Origin: Candidatus Levyibacteriota bacterium
GTDB lineage: Bacteria; Patescibacteriota; Microgenomatia; Levybacterales; UBA12049
Direction: 5' to 3'
Length of the DNA stretch: 22,797 nucleotides
Assembly: GCA_023245475.1 (NCBI GenBank)
Contig: JAHFKF010000010.1
Location: 1 to 22,797 of the forward strand
Below the pieces are notes generated by a model, which saw only the letters and a list, made by a program, of their open reading frames with translations, had not been told where the DNA came from and searched no databases. The position numbers were made by a program, and so were the translations under genes. Below are positions 1-6,956 of this stretch, one piece after another. The first letter of the stretch is position 1; every line of letters begins with the position of its first letter.

Positions 1-601
1 TGCGATAAAACTTCTTTATTCTTCCCTTTACCTCTTCAGAGTTGGCAATAAAGTAATCAACTCGCTGGGCTGCTGTAAAATCATACATTCGCATGAAATG
101 TCCAATGAACATGCCGTAGAGCTTAATCGGCCAGAAGCGTTGCCATTCAATGGATGTTCTGTATCCATACAACCATCTCGGCGGAGTATGGCAGTAACAA
201 ATCTCAATCGCCCCTGTTCTCCGTTCTCCATTCAGAGTTCTCGGATCTCCGTTCTCCGCTCTCCGTTCCTTGAGAACCCCTTTGGTAACGTACCAAGACG
301 CAGAAGTTATTACAACGTCGTACTTTGAGAAATCAAAACTCCCCCAAATCCAAGGGGCAAGAAAGCGTAGGGGGCTATGTAGCTTAGTTACAAAAAATGG
401 CACATGCTGTGCCCACGAAGCAATGATCTTTCGATGCTTAAATCGTTGCCAAGCATTGGAGTCTTTTCGATAAAACGCGGTATAAATCGGAGCATCAGGA
501 TACGCTTCACAAAGTGATTCAAGCACCCGCTCTGCCCCACCATATTCTTTGATGTAATCGTGGACTAATGCTACTTTAATGTATTTGCTATTATTCTTCA
601 T
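1..601 (-). CDS. GT4-family glycosyltransferase, 3' end cut by window edge
   Basis: Only the first 200 codons are in the window; the gene runs off the left edge. It reads as the N-terminal half of a family 4 (GT-B) glycosyltransferase, which would transfer a sugar from an activated donor to a cell-surface polysaccharide or lipid precursor in the cytoplasm. Visible signatures are VALVHDYIKEYGGAER (residues 10-25, the N-terminal nucleotide-fold strand and glycine loop), YDVVITSASWYVTKGV, the highly typical CYCHTPPRWLYGY, and FIANSEEVKGRIKKFY at the edge. Between VTKGVL and the CYCHTPPR strand there are about 20 residues rich in R, E, N and G, where relatives have well under ten as I recall the family. 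These residues are encoded by a 7-bp tandem repeat (214-269). The start is the ATG at 599-601; a TATACT hexamer (611-616) lies 9 nt upstream. The specific sugar and acceptor cannot be told. Confidence 0.88.
   Translation of the reverse strand, partial: MKNNSKYIKVALVHDYIKEYGGAERVLESLCEAYPDAPIYTAFYRKDSNAWQRFKHRKIIASWAQHVPFFVTKLHSPLRFLAPWIWGSFDFSKYDVVITSASWYVTKGVLKERRAENGDPRTLNGERRTGAIEICYCHTPPRWLYGYRTSIEWQRFWPIKLYGMFIGHFMRMYDFTAAQRVDYFIANSEEVKGRIKKFYR
214..269 (-). repeat. Degenerate 7-bp minisatellite inside the glycosyltransferase gene
   Basis: Read on the coding (minus) strand, the 56 bases divide into eight consecutive heptamers close to GAACGGA (GAACGGA, GAGCGGA, GAACGGA, GATCCGA, GAACTCT, GAATGGA and so on). 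The array stays in frame with the gene and encodes an R/E/N/G-rich loop. A related array lies in ruvC at 6784-6817. Confidence 0.75.
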
Positions 602-624
602 CTACAGGGTAGTATACCTCACTT

Positions 625-652
625 TTGACAATTAAGAAATTATGGATATAAT
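625..652 (+). promoter_or_regulatory. Near-consensus sigma-70 promoter reading rightward
   Basis: A perfect TTGACA (625-630) and a perfect TATAAT (647-652) are separated by 16 bp. It is the strongest promoter in the window, yet the only ORF immediately downstream is 18 codons long, and beyond it the transcript would be antisense to the CvpA-CAP gene. Confidence 0.75.
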
Positions 653-661
653 ACCACTATT

Positions 662-718
662 ATGAGTAGCTCAGAACAACCACAAAGAACTCCAGAAACT
701 GATCCACTTCTCATATAA
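662..718 (+). CDS. Possible 18-residue peptide ORF behind a strong promoter
   Basis: An ATG lies 9 nt downstream of the perfect TATAAT at 647-652 and opens an ORF of 18 codons (MSSSEQPQRTPETDPLLI) ending in TAA. The peptide is polar and carries no recognisable motif. No Shine-Dalgarno is present, but the position fits the near-leaderless starts seen for other genes here. It may be a genuine small peptide, the remaining start of a longer gene lost by deletion, or a chance ORF in an RNA that acts otherwise. A perfect 6-bp hairpin (CTTCTC/GAGAAG, 707-725) overlaps its stop codon without a T-tract. I do not recognise it. Confidence 0.3.
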   Translation: MSSSEQPQRTPETDPLLI

Positions 719-746
719 AGAGAAGCATGATTCTAGGCTGTATGTG

Positions 747-1739
747 TTAATTTGTAAATTCCTGGCTGTACATCTTGCCATAAATGCCACCATCAATCAC
801 ACCAATCCCGACTTTGGTAAAGTTTGGATTAAGGATATTTGCCCGGTGTCCTGGACTATTCATAAGCCCCTGCATGGCAAGCTTTGTCGTTGGCGCAAGA
901 GCAAGATTTTCTCCGGCAAAGGTGTATTCTATATTTGCCTTCTCCATCCGATCAAACGGAGACTCTCCTTCGGGAGAATAATGAGAAAAGTACCCCCGCA
1001 TAAACATGTCTTCTGAATGAAGCCGAGCAACATCAGCAAGTGGATCATCAAAAAACACAGGAGCAAGACCAGCATTGAGACGCTCCTGGTTAATCATCCG
1101 AAACATCTCTTTTTCTGCAACGGTATCAACCGTTCCGTTTCGTACAGTAAAATGTAATTGCACGGTTTCATCACTTTGAGGCTTCACCGTGACAAAGTTG
1201 AGTGTTTCATCCAATGCTCCGCCAAACACATCATTGAGCTTGCTCTCAAAAAATGAGGTATTGGCAACAAGCTTTTCTCCAATCAAAGAGCCTGTCACAA
1301 ATTGCTTAATAAAGGGAGACGATGGCAAAGATATGATAAGTGTCAGCAAAAATGACAGAATAATAAAGCTCGAAAGAAGCCCGGGAAGAATTCCCAACCA
1401 ATGATTTGTCTTACCCAAAAATCTGACTACCGGATTTTCCCCCGCAACAGAAGGCATACGACGAAGAAGCAATCGAAACGACAACGAGAGAAACACTTCA
1501 ACCACGAAGGCAATAATAAAGAACGAAATCGCGTTGGCAAAACCAATTGGTAGAGAGAAGCCTGCCATCAGAAGCTTTGCTACCCAAGGATACAGTTTAA
1601 GTGCTGCAATAAATGACAATACAAAACTTGCCAAATCAAGCGATGCCAACAGAAATCCGAGAAGATATCCTTCATAGGCATAAAAGATCACCACAACTGC
1701 AATCACAAGATCTAACCAATTAATGCCCAACCCAAACAT
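747..1739 (-). CDS. CvpA-like membrane domain fused to a CAP/SCP extracellular domain
   Basis: This 330-residue protein joins two known modules. Residues 1 to about 160 form a hydrophobic CvpA-type domain (colicin V production family) with about four membrane segments, starting MFGLGINWLDLVIAVVVI. From about residue 205 to the end lies a CAP/SCP (PF00188-type) domain with the usual bacterial motifs: NQERLNAGLAPV, HSEDMFMRGYFSH, the GENLA box and LMNSPGHRANILNP. The His and Glu of the CAP cavity are present. The CAP domain should face outside, possibly acting on envelope components, but no biochemical role can be read from sequence. A longer reading starting at 1757 exists. I prefer the ATG at 1737-1739 because TATAAT (1746-1751) lies exactly 6 nt upstream, inside the longer reading, and because CvpA proteins usually start so. 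Transcribed divergently from the penicillin-binding protein gene. Confidence 0.9.
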   Translation of the reverse strand: MFGLGINWLDLVIAVVVIFYAYEGYLLGFLLASLDLASFVLSFIAALKLYPWVAKLLMAGFSLPIGFANAISFFIIAFVVEVFLSLSFRLLLRRMPSVAGENPVVRFLGKTNHWLGILPGLLSSFIILSFLLTLIISLPSSPFIKQFVTGSLIGEKLVANTSFFESKLNDVFGGALDETLNFVTVKPQSDETVQLHFTVRNGTVDTVAEKEMFRMINQERLNAGLAPVFFDDPLADVARLHSEDMFMRGYFSHYSPEGESPFDRMEKANIEYTFAGENLALAPTTKLAMQGLMNSPGHRANILNPNFTKVGIGVIDGGIYGKMYSQEFTN

Positions 1740-1745
1740 AGCTTT

Positions 1746-1773
1746 ATTATAACCCATTGAAAAATCTTTACAA
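1746..1773 (-). promoter_or_regulatory. Promoter of the CvpA-CAP gene (leaderless)
   Basis: TTGTAA (1768-1773) and a perfect TATAAT (1746-1751) are separated by 16 bp on the minus strand. Six bases (AAAGCT) separate the -10 box from the ATG, so the predicted transcription start is the initiator codon itself. Confidence 0.65.
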
Positions 1774-1787
1774 AGATCTGCTAAAAT
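1757..1787 (+). promoter_or_regulatory. Promoter of the penicillin-binding protein gene
   Basis: TTGAAA (1757-1762) and TAAAAT (1782-1787) each match consensus at five of six positions; the 19-bp spacer is slightly long. It interleaves with the divergent CvpA-CAP promoter. The expected leader is about 7 nt. Confidence 0.5.
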
Positions 1788-1800
1788 AGAAAGATACAGT

Positions 1801-3990
1801 ATGGTTAAGCGGTATCAAAAGATTGTCAAAAAAGCACGTATGCTTTCGATAAAGAAATCTCTCCTGCTCACAATTCTCATTCCACTTCTTCTGGGCATTG
1901 TGGCTTTGGTCGGATTATATTTCTTCTGGATCAAAGATTTACCTTCTCCTACAAAGCTACATGCAACCACAGGATCCTACTCCACACACATTTATGATAG
2001 AAATGGTGAGCTACTATACACACTCTACTCCAACCGTAATCAAACCTTTACCCCACTCAGTAAAATCCCTAAGCATTTGCAAGAAGCAACAATTGCCATT
2101 GAAGATAAAGACTTCTACAGACATGGCGCCGTTGATTTCAGAGGTATTGCCCGGGCTCTCTACGCCAACATGTTTCATGAACAATTCCAAGGTGGATCAA
2201 CCTTAACCCAGCAACTCGTTAAAAATAGTCTTTTGACCCCAGAGAGAACCGTTCAACGAAAGATCAAAGAAGTCGGGCTTTCCTTCGTCGTAGAGCTCAT
2301 GTACAACAAGAATCAAATTATGGAAATGTACCTCAATCAAGTTCCTTATGGGGGGACTGCTTACGGCGTTGAAGCAGCATCGCAAACCTTTTTTGGAAAG
2401 CATGCCACAGAGCTTACTCTGGCTGAGCAAGCATTTCTCGCAGGACTGCCAGAGTCGCCAAGTACATTGTCCCCCTTTGGCTCACATCCTGAACTTGGGA
2501 AACAACGACAAGAAACAGTACTCAAAAAAATGGCTGACCAAGGATATATCACCGAAGCAGAACGGAAAAAAGCAGCCGAGCAAGAATTACAATTTGAAAA
2601 GATCTCCAATCCCATCAAAGCTCCTCACTTTGTCTTCTATGTCAAAGATTTACTGGGTAGAAAATATGGTGAACAAGCAGTAGAACAGGGGGGGCTTAAA
2701 GTCTACACGAGTCTTGATCTCAAACTACAAGAATATGCACAAGCAACCGTCGCGGCGGAAGTTGATAGCGTGCGAAAATACAAAGTAAGTAACGGCGGTG
2801 CCCTTATCACCAAACCAGGCACAGGAGAAATTCTTGCCATGGTCGGAAGTACTGATTACTTTAATCCACACCACGGTAACGTTAATATTACCACGTCAAA
2901 GCGTCAACCTGGTTCCTCCATCAAACCAATCAACTATGCCGTAGGTCTCATCAAAGGATTCACCGCAGCAACGCCCTTTATTGACGCACCAGTCTGCTTC
3001 CCTAACCCTCCACAACCAGCCTATTGTCCACACAACTACGATAATTCTTTCCATGGGGTAGTTCAGATGAGACAAGCACTTGCAACATCGCTTAACATCC
3101 CTGCTGTTCAAATGCTCAAACTCAATGGCATTGATGCCATGATAGCAACGGCTTCTGCGATGGGAATTACAACATACCAAGACTCCAGTCGATACGGACT
3201 TTCTCTGACCCTTGGTGGCGGCGAAGTCATGATGACGGATATGGCAACAGCCTTTGGTGTCTTTGCAAATCAAGGGTATCGTATTGACCTCCATCCTGTT
3301 CTTAAAGTTGTTGACAGGAACGGTAAAATACTTGAAGAATACAATCCACCAAAGAGTGCTATCTTTGGTAAAAAAGTAATTCCTTCTGAAGTCGCATTTA
3401 TCATTTCGGACATTTTGGCCGACAATAATGCCAGAGCTCCCGCGTTTGGTATCAACTCCGAACTTCGTATTGATAAACAACGCGTCTCTGTAAAAACAGG
3501 AACAACCAATGATTACCGCGACAACTGGACTATTGGCTATACTCCATCCTATCTGGTAGCAGTCTGGGTCGGTAACAATGACAACACACCAATGTCTGGA
3601 ATTGTCTCTGGCGTCACAGGCGCAGCACCAATTTGGAACGATCTGATGTCTCACCTCCTCGAAGGCAAGAAACAAGAGATACCGCAAAAACCACCAAATG
3701 TGTTTGGTAAATATGTCTGTACCAATCTTTCATCAGGCACTAGTGAAGGAAACGACAAATGTCCAACACGGTTTGAGTATCTTATTAAAGGAACTGAAAA
3801 CAAAACAGGTGCCTCAATCAAACGAGAAAAGGTATGGATTGATAAAGGAACCAATGCTCAAGCTGCAGCTGGGCAAACAGACAATGTAGAAGAACGAGAA
3901 GAAAGTGTCATGGTTGATTCATTTGGCAACAAGTTTTGTATTAGCTGTGCGCATCCAACACCACAACCTTCCCCCACTAAAGCTCCGTAG
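1801..3990 (+). CDS. Class A penicillin-binding protein (PBP1A-type transglycosylase/transpeptidase)
   Basis: This 729-residue bifunctional peptidoglycan synthase polymerises lipid II glycan strands and cross-links peptides outside the membrane. A short basic cytoplasmic tail precedes one membrane anchor (about residues 19-43). The GT51 glycosyltransferase domain shows EDKDFYRHGAVD with catalytic Glu101, GGSTLTQQLVKN, KIKE and EMYLNQVPYGG. The transpeptidase domain shows the three penicillin-binding motifs: SxxK at Ser372-Lys375 (in PGSSIKP), SLN at 430-432 and KTG at 565-567 (KTGTTNDYRDNWTIGYTP). A C-terminal tail with several cysteines (two in CISC) and a Pro-rich end follows. Length and motif order are normal for the family. 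It stands alone, transcribed rightward, and is followed by a 56-residue membrane protein gene with its own promoter. It implies a cell with a peptidoglycan wall. Confidence 0.95.
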   Translation: MVKRYQKIVKKARMLSIKKSLLLTILIPLLLGIVALVGLYFFWIKDLPSPTKLHATTGSYSTHIYDRNGELLYTLYSNRNQTFTPLSKIPKHLQEATIAIEDKDFYRHGAVDFRGIARALYANMFHEQFQGGSTLTQQLVKNSLLTPERTVQRKIKEVGLSFVVELMYNKNQIMEMYLNQVPYGGTAYGVEAASQTFFGKHATELTLAEQAFLAGLPESPSTLSPFGSHPELGKQRQETVLKKMADQGYITEAERKKAAEQELQFEKISNPIKAPHFVFYVKDLLGRKYGEQAVEQGGLKVYTSLDLKLQEYAQATVAAEVDSVRKYKVSNGGALITKPGTGEILAMVGSTDYFNPHHGNVNITTSKRQPGSSIKPINYAVGLIKGFTAATPFIDAPVCFPNPPQPAYCPHNYDNSFHGVVQMRQALATSLNIPAVQMLKLNGIDAMIATASAMGITTYQDSSRYGLSLTLGGGEVMMTDMATAFGVFANQGYRIDLHPVLKVVDRNGKILEEYNPPKSAIFGKKVIPSEVAFIISDILADNNARAPAFGINSELRIDKQRVSVKTGTTNDYRDNWTIGYTPSYLVAVWVGNNDNTPMSGIVSGVTGAAPIWNDLMSHLLEGKKQEIPQKPPNVFGKYVCTNLSSGTSEGNDKCPTRFEYLIKGTENKTGASIKREKVWIDKGTNAQAAAGQTDNVEEREESVMVDSFGNKFCISCAHPTPQPSPTKAP

Positions 3991-3995
3991 TTTTA

Positions 3996-4024
3996 TTGAC
4001 ACGAGGTAAGCAGTGTCATATCAT
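3996..4024 (+). promoter_or_regulatory. Promoter of the 56-residue membrane protein gene (leaderless)
   Basis: A perfect TTGACA (3996-4001), a 17-bp spacer and TATCAT (4019-4024, five of six) are followed after 7 nt by the ATG at 4032. This is close to an ideal sigma-70 promoter with the start codon at the expected +1. Confidence 0.7.
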
Positions 4025-4031
4025 AAAGACT

Positions 4032-4202
4032 ATGGCACAGACAAAAGAAACGCCTCCGTATAAATCAGGGGAAGGTGGCTATAATCGAGAATCAGGCAAA
4101 AAAACATTGGTGCTGGTGGCAGTTTGTATTGCAATTATTGTTATCCTCTCACTGCTGCTTATATTCTTTATCATTCAGCAATCACGGGTGATGATTATCT
4201 AA
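4032..4202 (+). CDS. Small single-pass membrane protein of unknown function
   Basis: A 56-residue protein with a polar N-terminus of about 23 residues (Lys, Glu, Gly, Tyr rich) followed by one strongly hydrophobic segment of about 25 residues (LVLVAVCIAIIVILSLLLIFFII) and a short polar end. The charge distribution suggests a tail-anchored or single-span protein with a cytoplasmic N-terminus. A longer reading beginning with TTG at 3996 would start inside the -35 box, so I reject it; the ATG at 4032 sits 7 nt after the -10 element. It lies between the penicillin-binding protein gene and ruvB, and converges with ruvB (8 nt between stops). I do not recognise a family. The precise promoter placement argues that it is expressed rather than a chance ORF. 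Confidence 0.7.
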   Translation: MAQTKETPPYKSGEGGYNRESGKKTLVLVAVCIAIIVILSLLLIFFIIQQSRVMII

Positions 4203-4210
4203 GAGCTCTC

Positions 4211-5218
4211 TTATTTCTGCTGAGGATAGGTTATGCCAAGATGTTCGTAGGCGGATTGAGTTGCAACTCTCCCCCGAGAGGTTCTCTGCAAGAATCCTAG
4301 CTGCAACAGATAGGGCTCAACCATATCTTCAAGTGTTCCTACGTCTTCTGAGAGAGTGGAAGCAATCGTTTCGATGCCAACAGGACCGCCTTTATGTTTT
4401 TTAATAATTGCCGCTAAGTACTTCATGTCTAAGGGATCAAGTCCCATGGTATCGACATCAAGAAGGCTTAATGCCTGCTGCGTCAATGGGAAGGTAATCG
4501 CGCCTGTTCCTTTGACCTGTGCATAATCCCGCACTCGCTTGAGAAGCTTGAGTGCAATACGAGGCGTCCCGCGTGCCCGCTTAGCAATTTCAACAAGACT
4601 CAGTTCATCCAAGATTACGTTCAACTTCGTAGCAGCTCCTCGAATAATAATCCCCAACTCGTCAGGCTTGTAAAACTCTAGCCGATGGATAACCCCAAAC
4701 CGATCTCGAAGAGGAGCAGATAGCATACCCGCACGAGTCGTTGCCCCAATGATGGTAAATTGTGGAAGATCAATACGAAGTGTCCTTGCTGACGGCCCTT
4801 TGCCAAGAACCACATCAAGCGCGTAATCTTCCATTGCCGAGTAAAGCGTCTCTTCAACTGTCTTATGCAATCGATGAATTTCATCAATGAACAACACGTC
4901 ACCTTTCTCAAGGTTTGAGAGTATCGATGCAAGGTCACCAGAACGCGCTAGAGCTGGCCCTGAAGTGATTTTGATAGTGGCATCCATTTCGCGTGCAATG
5001 ATATGCGATAAGGTCGTTTTACCAAGTCCTGGAGGTCCATAAAAAAGCACATGTTCAATTGCCTCTTCCCGCTTCTGTGCTGCAGCGATGGCAATTTGTA
5101 ATGCTGTCTTAATCGTCTCTTGCCCATGGAACTCATCCCATGAAGAAGCCCGAAGCGAAGTAAATAATTTTTCTTCTTCTGGATTTACGTCTTCAACTGT
5201 TGCTACAATTTTTTTCAT
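4211..5218 (-). CDS. ruvB: RuvB, Holliday junction branch-migration ATPase
   Basis: RuvB is the hexameric motor that, with RuvA, drives branch migration of Holliday junctions. The 335-residue reading has Walker A GPPGLGKTT, Walker B VLFIDEIHRL, sensor 1 IIGATTRAG and the arginine-finger region APLRDRFG, followed by the AAA lid and the C-terminal winged helix that ends GRVATQSAYEHLG. Length is standard. The ORF can be extended to 5245, but the ATG at 5216-5218 gives the usual N-terminus and follows the ruvA stop after a single base, so translation is probably coupled to ruvA. No Shine-Dalgarno is visible. Confidence 0.96.
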   Translation of the reverse strand: MKKIVATVEDVNPEEEKLFTSLRASSWDEFHGQETIKTALQIAIAAAQKREEAIEHVLFYGPPGLGKTTLSHIIAREMDATIKITSGPALARSGDLASILSNLEKGDVLFIDEIHRLHKTVEETLYSAMEDYALDVVLGKGPSARTLRIDLPQFTIIGATTRAGMLSAPLRDRFGVIHRLEFYKPDELGIIIRGAATKLNVILDELSLVEIAKRARGTPRIALKLLKRVRDYAQVKGTGAITFPLTQQALSLLDVDTMGLDPLDMKYLAAIIKKHKGGPVGIETIASTLSEDVGTLEDMVEPYLLQLGFLQRTSRGRVATQSAYEHLGITYPQQK

Positions 5219-5219
5219 A

Positions 5220-5786
5220 TTATTTACCAAGCGCACGAAGAGCAAGCTTCACTTTTTCACCTGAAGTCGCACCGGCTCCGTGTAATCCCTTGAGTGCGCT
5301 TCGGGCTTCAGCTGGTGTAAACCCGAGAGCTTGCAACGCAGCAATAACCTCAATGCTTTCACTACCGTCTTGCCCCAAATCTAAATCAGTTTCTCCTCCA
5401 AGTTTATTTTTAAGTTCTATGATAATTTTCTGGGCATTCTTTTTGCCAAGACGCGGCACGGCAGTAAAGAAGCCAACGTCGTTGGTCGTAATCGCTTGAA
5501 TAATCTCTGATCTACTTCCTACACTAAACACCATCAGTGCTGTCTTACAACCAACACCAGAAACACTGATAAGATATTTGAAGAGCTTTAAATCCGCCGG
5601 ATGCGAAAAGCCATAGAGTTCGAGTACGTCCTCTCGGACATGCGTATGCGTAAATAACTTAATCTGATCACCTTGGGTAACAGAAACTGAGGAAGAGACA
5701 AGAACACTGTACCCAACACCATGGACATCAACAATGAGCAAGGATTCTTCTTGATAATCTACGATACCGGTAATTGTGCCTATCAT
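5220..5786 (-). CDS. ruvA: RuvA, Holliday junction DNA-binding subunit
   Basis: RuvA tetramers bind the four-way junction and load RuvB. The 188-residue protein begins MIGTITGIVDYQEESLLIVDVHGVGYSV, the standard OB-fold opening. It continues with the helix-hairpin-helix region (LISVSGVGCKTALMVFS and AVPRLGKKNAQKIIIELKNKLG) and a small C-terminal domain III (ALQALGFTPAEARSAL) that contacts RuvB. The reading can be extended to 5825, but the conserved N-terminus starts at the ATG 5784-5786. The promoter (TTGTGT, 17 bp, TATAAT) overlaps the 3' end of the methyltransferase gene, so ruvAB can be transcribed separately from ruvC. Confidence 0.95.
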   Translation of the reverse strand: MIGTITGIVDYQEESLLIVDVHGVGYSVLVSSSVSVTQGDQIKLFTHTHVREDVLELYGFSHPADLKLFKYLISVSGVGCKTALMVFSVGSRSEIIQAITTNDVGFFTAVPRLGKKNAQKIIIELKNKLGGETDLDLGQDGSESIEVIAALQALGFTPAEARSALKGLHGAGATSGEKVKLALRALGK

Positions 5787-5801
5787 ATGCGAAGTAGAGA
5801 A

Positions 5802-5830
5802 ATTATACCACGAGCAATCTACCACACAAA
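5802..5830 (-). promoter_or_regulatory. ruvAB promoter inside the upstream gene's 3' end
   Basis: TTGTGT (5825-5830), 17 bp, then a perfect TATAAT (5802-5807) preceded by TGG (extended -10). The -35 box lies within the last codons of the methyltransferase gene. About 15 nt separate the -10 box from the ruvA ATG. Confidence 0.65.
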
Positions 5831-6382
5831 TGGAATGAGCATTTTACTTTTCTTTTTATACGCTGTGTACTTCTTTCCAAAATGAGCTTCGAGGATCTTT
5901 TCTTCACGCTTTCCTTGTGTATAGACAATTGGCAATGCAAGTAAAATACCAAAGATAAGGTAACTACCAACAATAAGCTCTGCGCCAATCAGGGACAGAT
6001 AATATCCCGCATAAATGGGATGACGAATATACTGATAGATACTCTGTGTTACTAGGTCATGGTCTTTTTTGATTTGATATTCTACGGCGTGTGCCCAGTT
6101 GGCTCCGAGTGTCCGTCTGGCTTCAATACTGACGGTAATCCCAACAAGCACAAAAAAGAATCCAAGTAGCTGTAAAACGATGTTTGTAGTAAAAGGGAAA
6201 AGAGAGACACCAACAAGTTGCAGTATAACCAAGATTCCTAAACATGCGTCAAATAACCAGCGACTCGTATCCCGACTTCTTGTCTTTTGTTTGGTACGAT
6301 CTGCTTTTGTTTCCGTCCATTTCCAATAGACAAACCGTATGCCAAATAATAACAACGTAACAATACGCAAAGCACTCTCCAT
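5819..6382 (-). CDS. Isoprenylcysteine carboxyl methyltransferase-like (ICMT/PEMT family) membrane protein
   Basis: A 187-residue integral membrane protein of the ICMT/PEMT superfamily, which methylates lipids or small hydrophobic substrates with S-adenosylmethionine at the membrane. Four or five hydrophobic segments are visible. The C-terminal half carries the family signature: RRTLGANWAHAVE, then LVTQSIYQYIRHPIYAGYYL (the RHPxY SAM-binding box), and REEKILEAHFGKKYTAYKKK near the end. Bacteria lack prenylated CaaX proteins of the eukaryotic kind, so the real substrate is unknown; isoprenoid or phospholipid methylation is possible. It starts 4 nt after the ruvC stop, so it is probably translated with ruvC. 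It sits between ruvC and ruvAB with no obvious functional link to recombination. Confidence 0.85.
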   Translation of the reverse strand: MESALRIVTLLLFGIRFVYWKWTETKADRTKQKTRSRDTSRWLFDACLGILVILQLVGVSLFPFTTNIVLQLLGFFFVLVGITVSIEARRTLGANWAHAVEYQIKKDHDLVTQSIYQYIRHPIYAGYYLSLIGAELIVGSYLIFGILLALPIVYTQGKREEKILEAHFGKKYTAYKKKSKMLIPFVW

Positions 6383-6386
6383 GCAT

Positions 6387-6872
6387 TTATTTTAGCATAT
6401 GGACCTTGTAGGAGAAAGCATGCGTGAGGGCAATCGCCAAAGCATCCGCAGTGTCATCAGGAGTAGGTACTTTGGAAAGTTTTAAAATCGTCTTCACCAT
6501 CTGCCCTACTTGACCTTTTGTGGCTCGTCCATAACCAGTCACGGCAATCTTTACTTCTTGTGGTTTATACGCAGCAATTTGCAAATTATGTTGCGCGGCA
6601 GCAAGTAACAAGACTCCCCTCGCCTGCCCAACTGTGAGTGCTGTCGTCACATTGGTGTTAAAAAAAAGCTCTTCAATTGCAACAGCATCAGGTTTGTATT
6701 CACGAATGATCTGAACGATCTGCTCGTAAACTTCTTTCAGTCTGAGCTCAACAGACAAGACTTTTGAAGTTTCAATACACCCACAGTTCTCCATTCTCAA
6801 TTCTCCATTCTCAGTTCGTACAATGCCCCATCCAACTCTCCCAATACCAGGATCAATACCCAAAATTCGCAT
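6387..6872 (-). CDS. ruvC: RuvC, Holliday junction resolvase
   Basis: RuvC cuts Holliday junctions symmetrically. This 161-residue protein has the RNase H-fold catalytic acids in the expected places: Asp7 in MRILGIDPG, Glu67 in AVAIEELFF, and the acidic pair Asp140/Asp143 in PTPDDTADALAIA. The NTNVTTALTVGQARGVLL helix is also canonical. One feature is odd: residues about 19-33 (RTENGELRMENCGC), which correspond to the second beta strand, are encoded by a degenerate 7-bp tandem repeat (6784-6817) like the one in the glycosyltransferase gene. Overall length is normal, so the repeat appears to replace rather than add residues. TACTAT (6879-6884) lies 6 nt before the ATG, but I find no good -35 box. 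Confidence 0.95.
   Translation of the reverse strand: MRILGIDPGIGRVGWGIVRTENGELRMENCGCIETSKVLSVELRLKEVYEQIVQIIREYKPDAVAIEELFFNTNVTTALTVGQARGVLLLAAAQHNLQIAAYKPQEVKIAVTGYGRATKGQVGQMVKTILKLSKVPTPDDTADALAIALTHAFSYKVHMLK
6784..6817 (-). repeat. Degenerate 7-bp minisatellite inside ruvC
   Basis: On the coding strand the 34 bases read as heptamers GAACTGA, GAATGGA, GAATTGA, GAATGGA and a partial GAACTG. The pattern GAAnnGA matches the array at 214-269. It encodes the second beta strand of RuvC without changing its overall length. Confidence 0.65.
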
Positions 6873-6920
6873 AGCACTATAGTAGCATGGAACACCACGT
6901 TTAGGTACCAGAATTGTGGG

Positions 6921-6949
6921 TTGTATTGCTCAATTAGTTGATATACAAT
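6921..6949 (+). promoter_or_regulatory. rplY promoter (leaderless)
   Basis: TTGTAT (6921-6926), 17 bp, TACAAT (6944-6949, five of six), then 7 nt to the ATG at 6957. An in-frame ATG at 6948 overlaps the -10 hexamer itself and so cannot be the start of this transcript. Confidence 0.6.
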
Positions 6950-6956
6950 GGTCTGT

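Noticed and set aside
707..725. 6-bp perfect hairpin CTTCTC/GAGAAG as a terminator
   Set aside because: No T-run follows on either strand.
2896..3687. 263-codon open frame on the minus strand
   Set aside because: It lies wholly inside the penicillin-binding protein gene, whose catalytic motifs are intact; the opposite frame is rich in Cys, Arg and Trp with no family resemblance.
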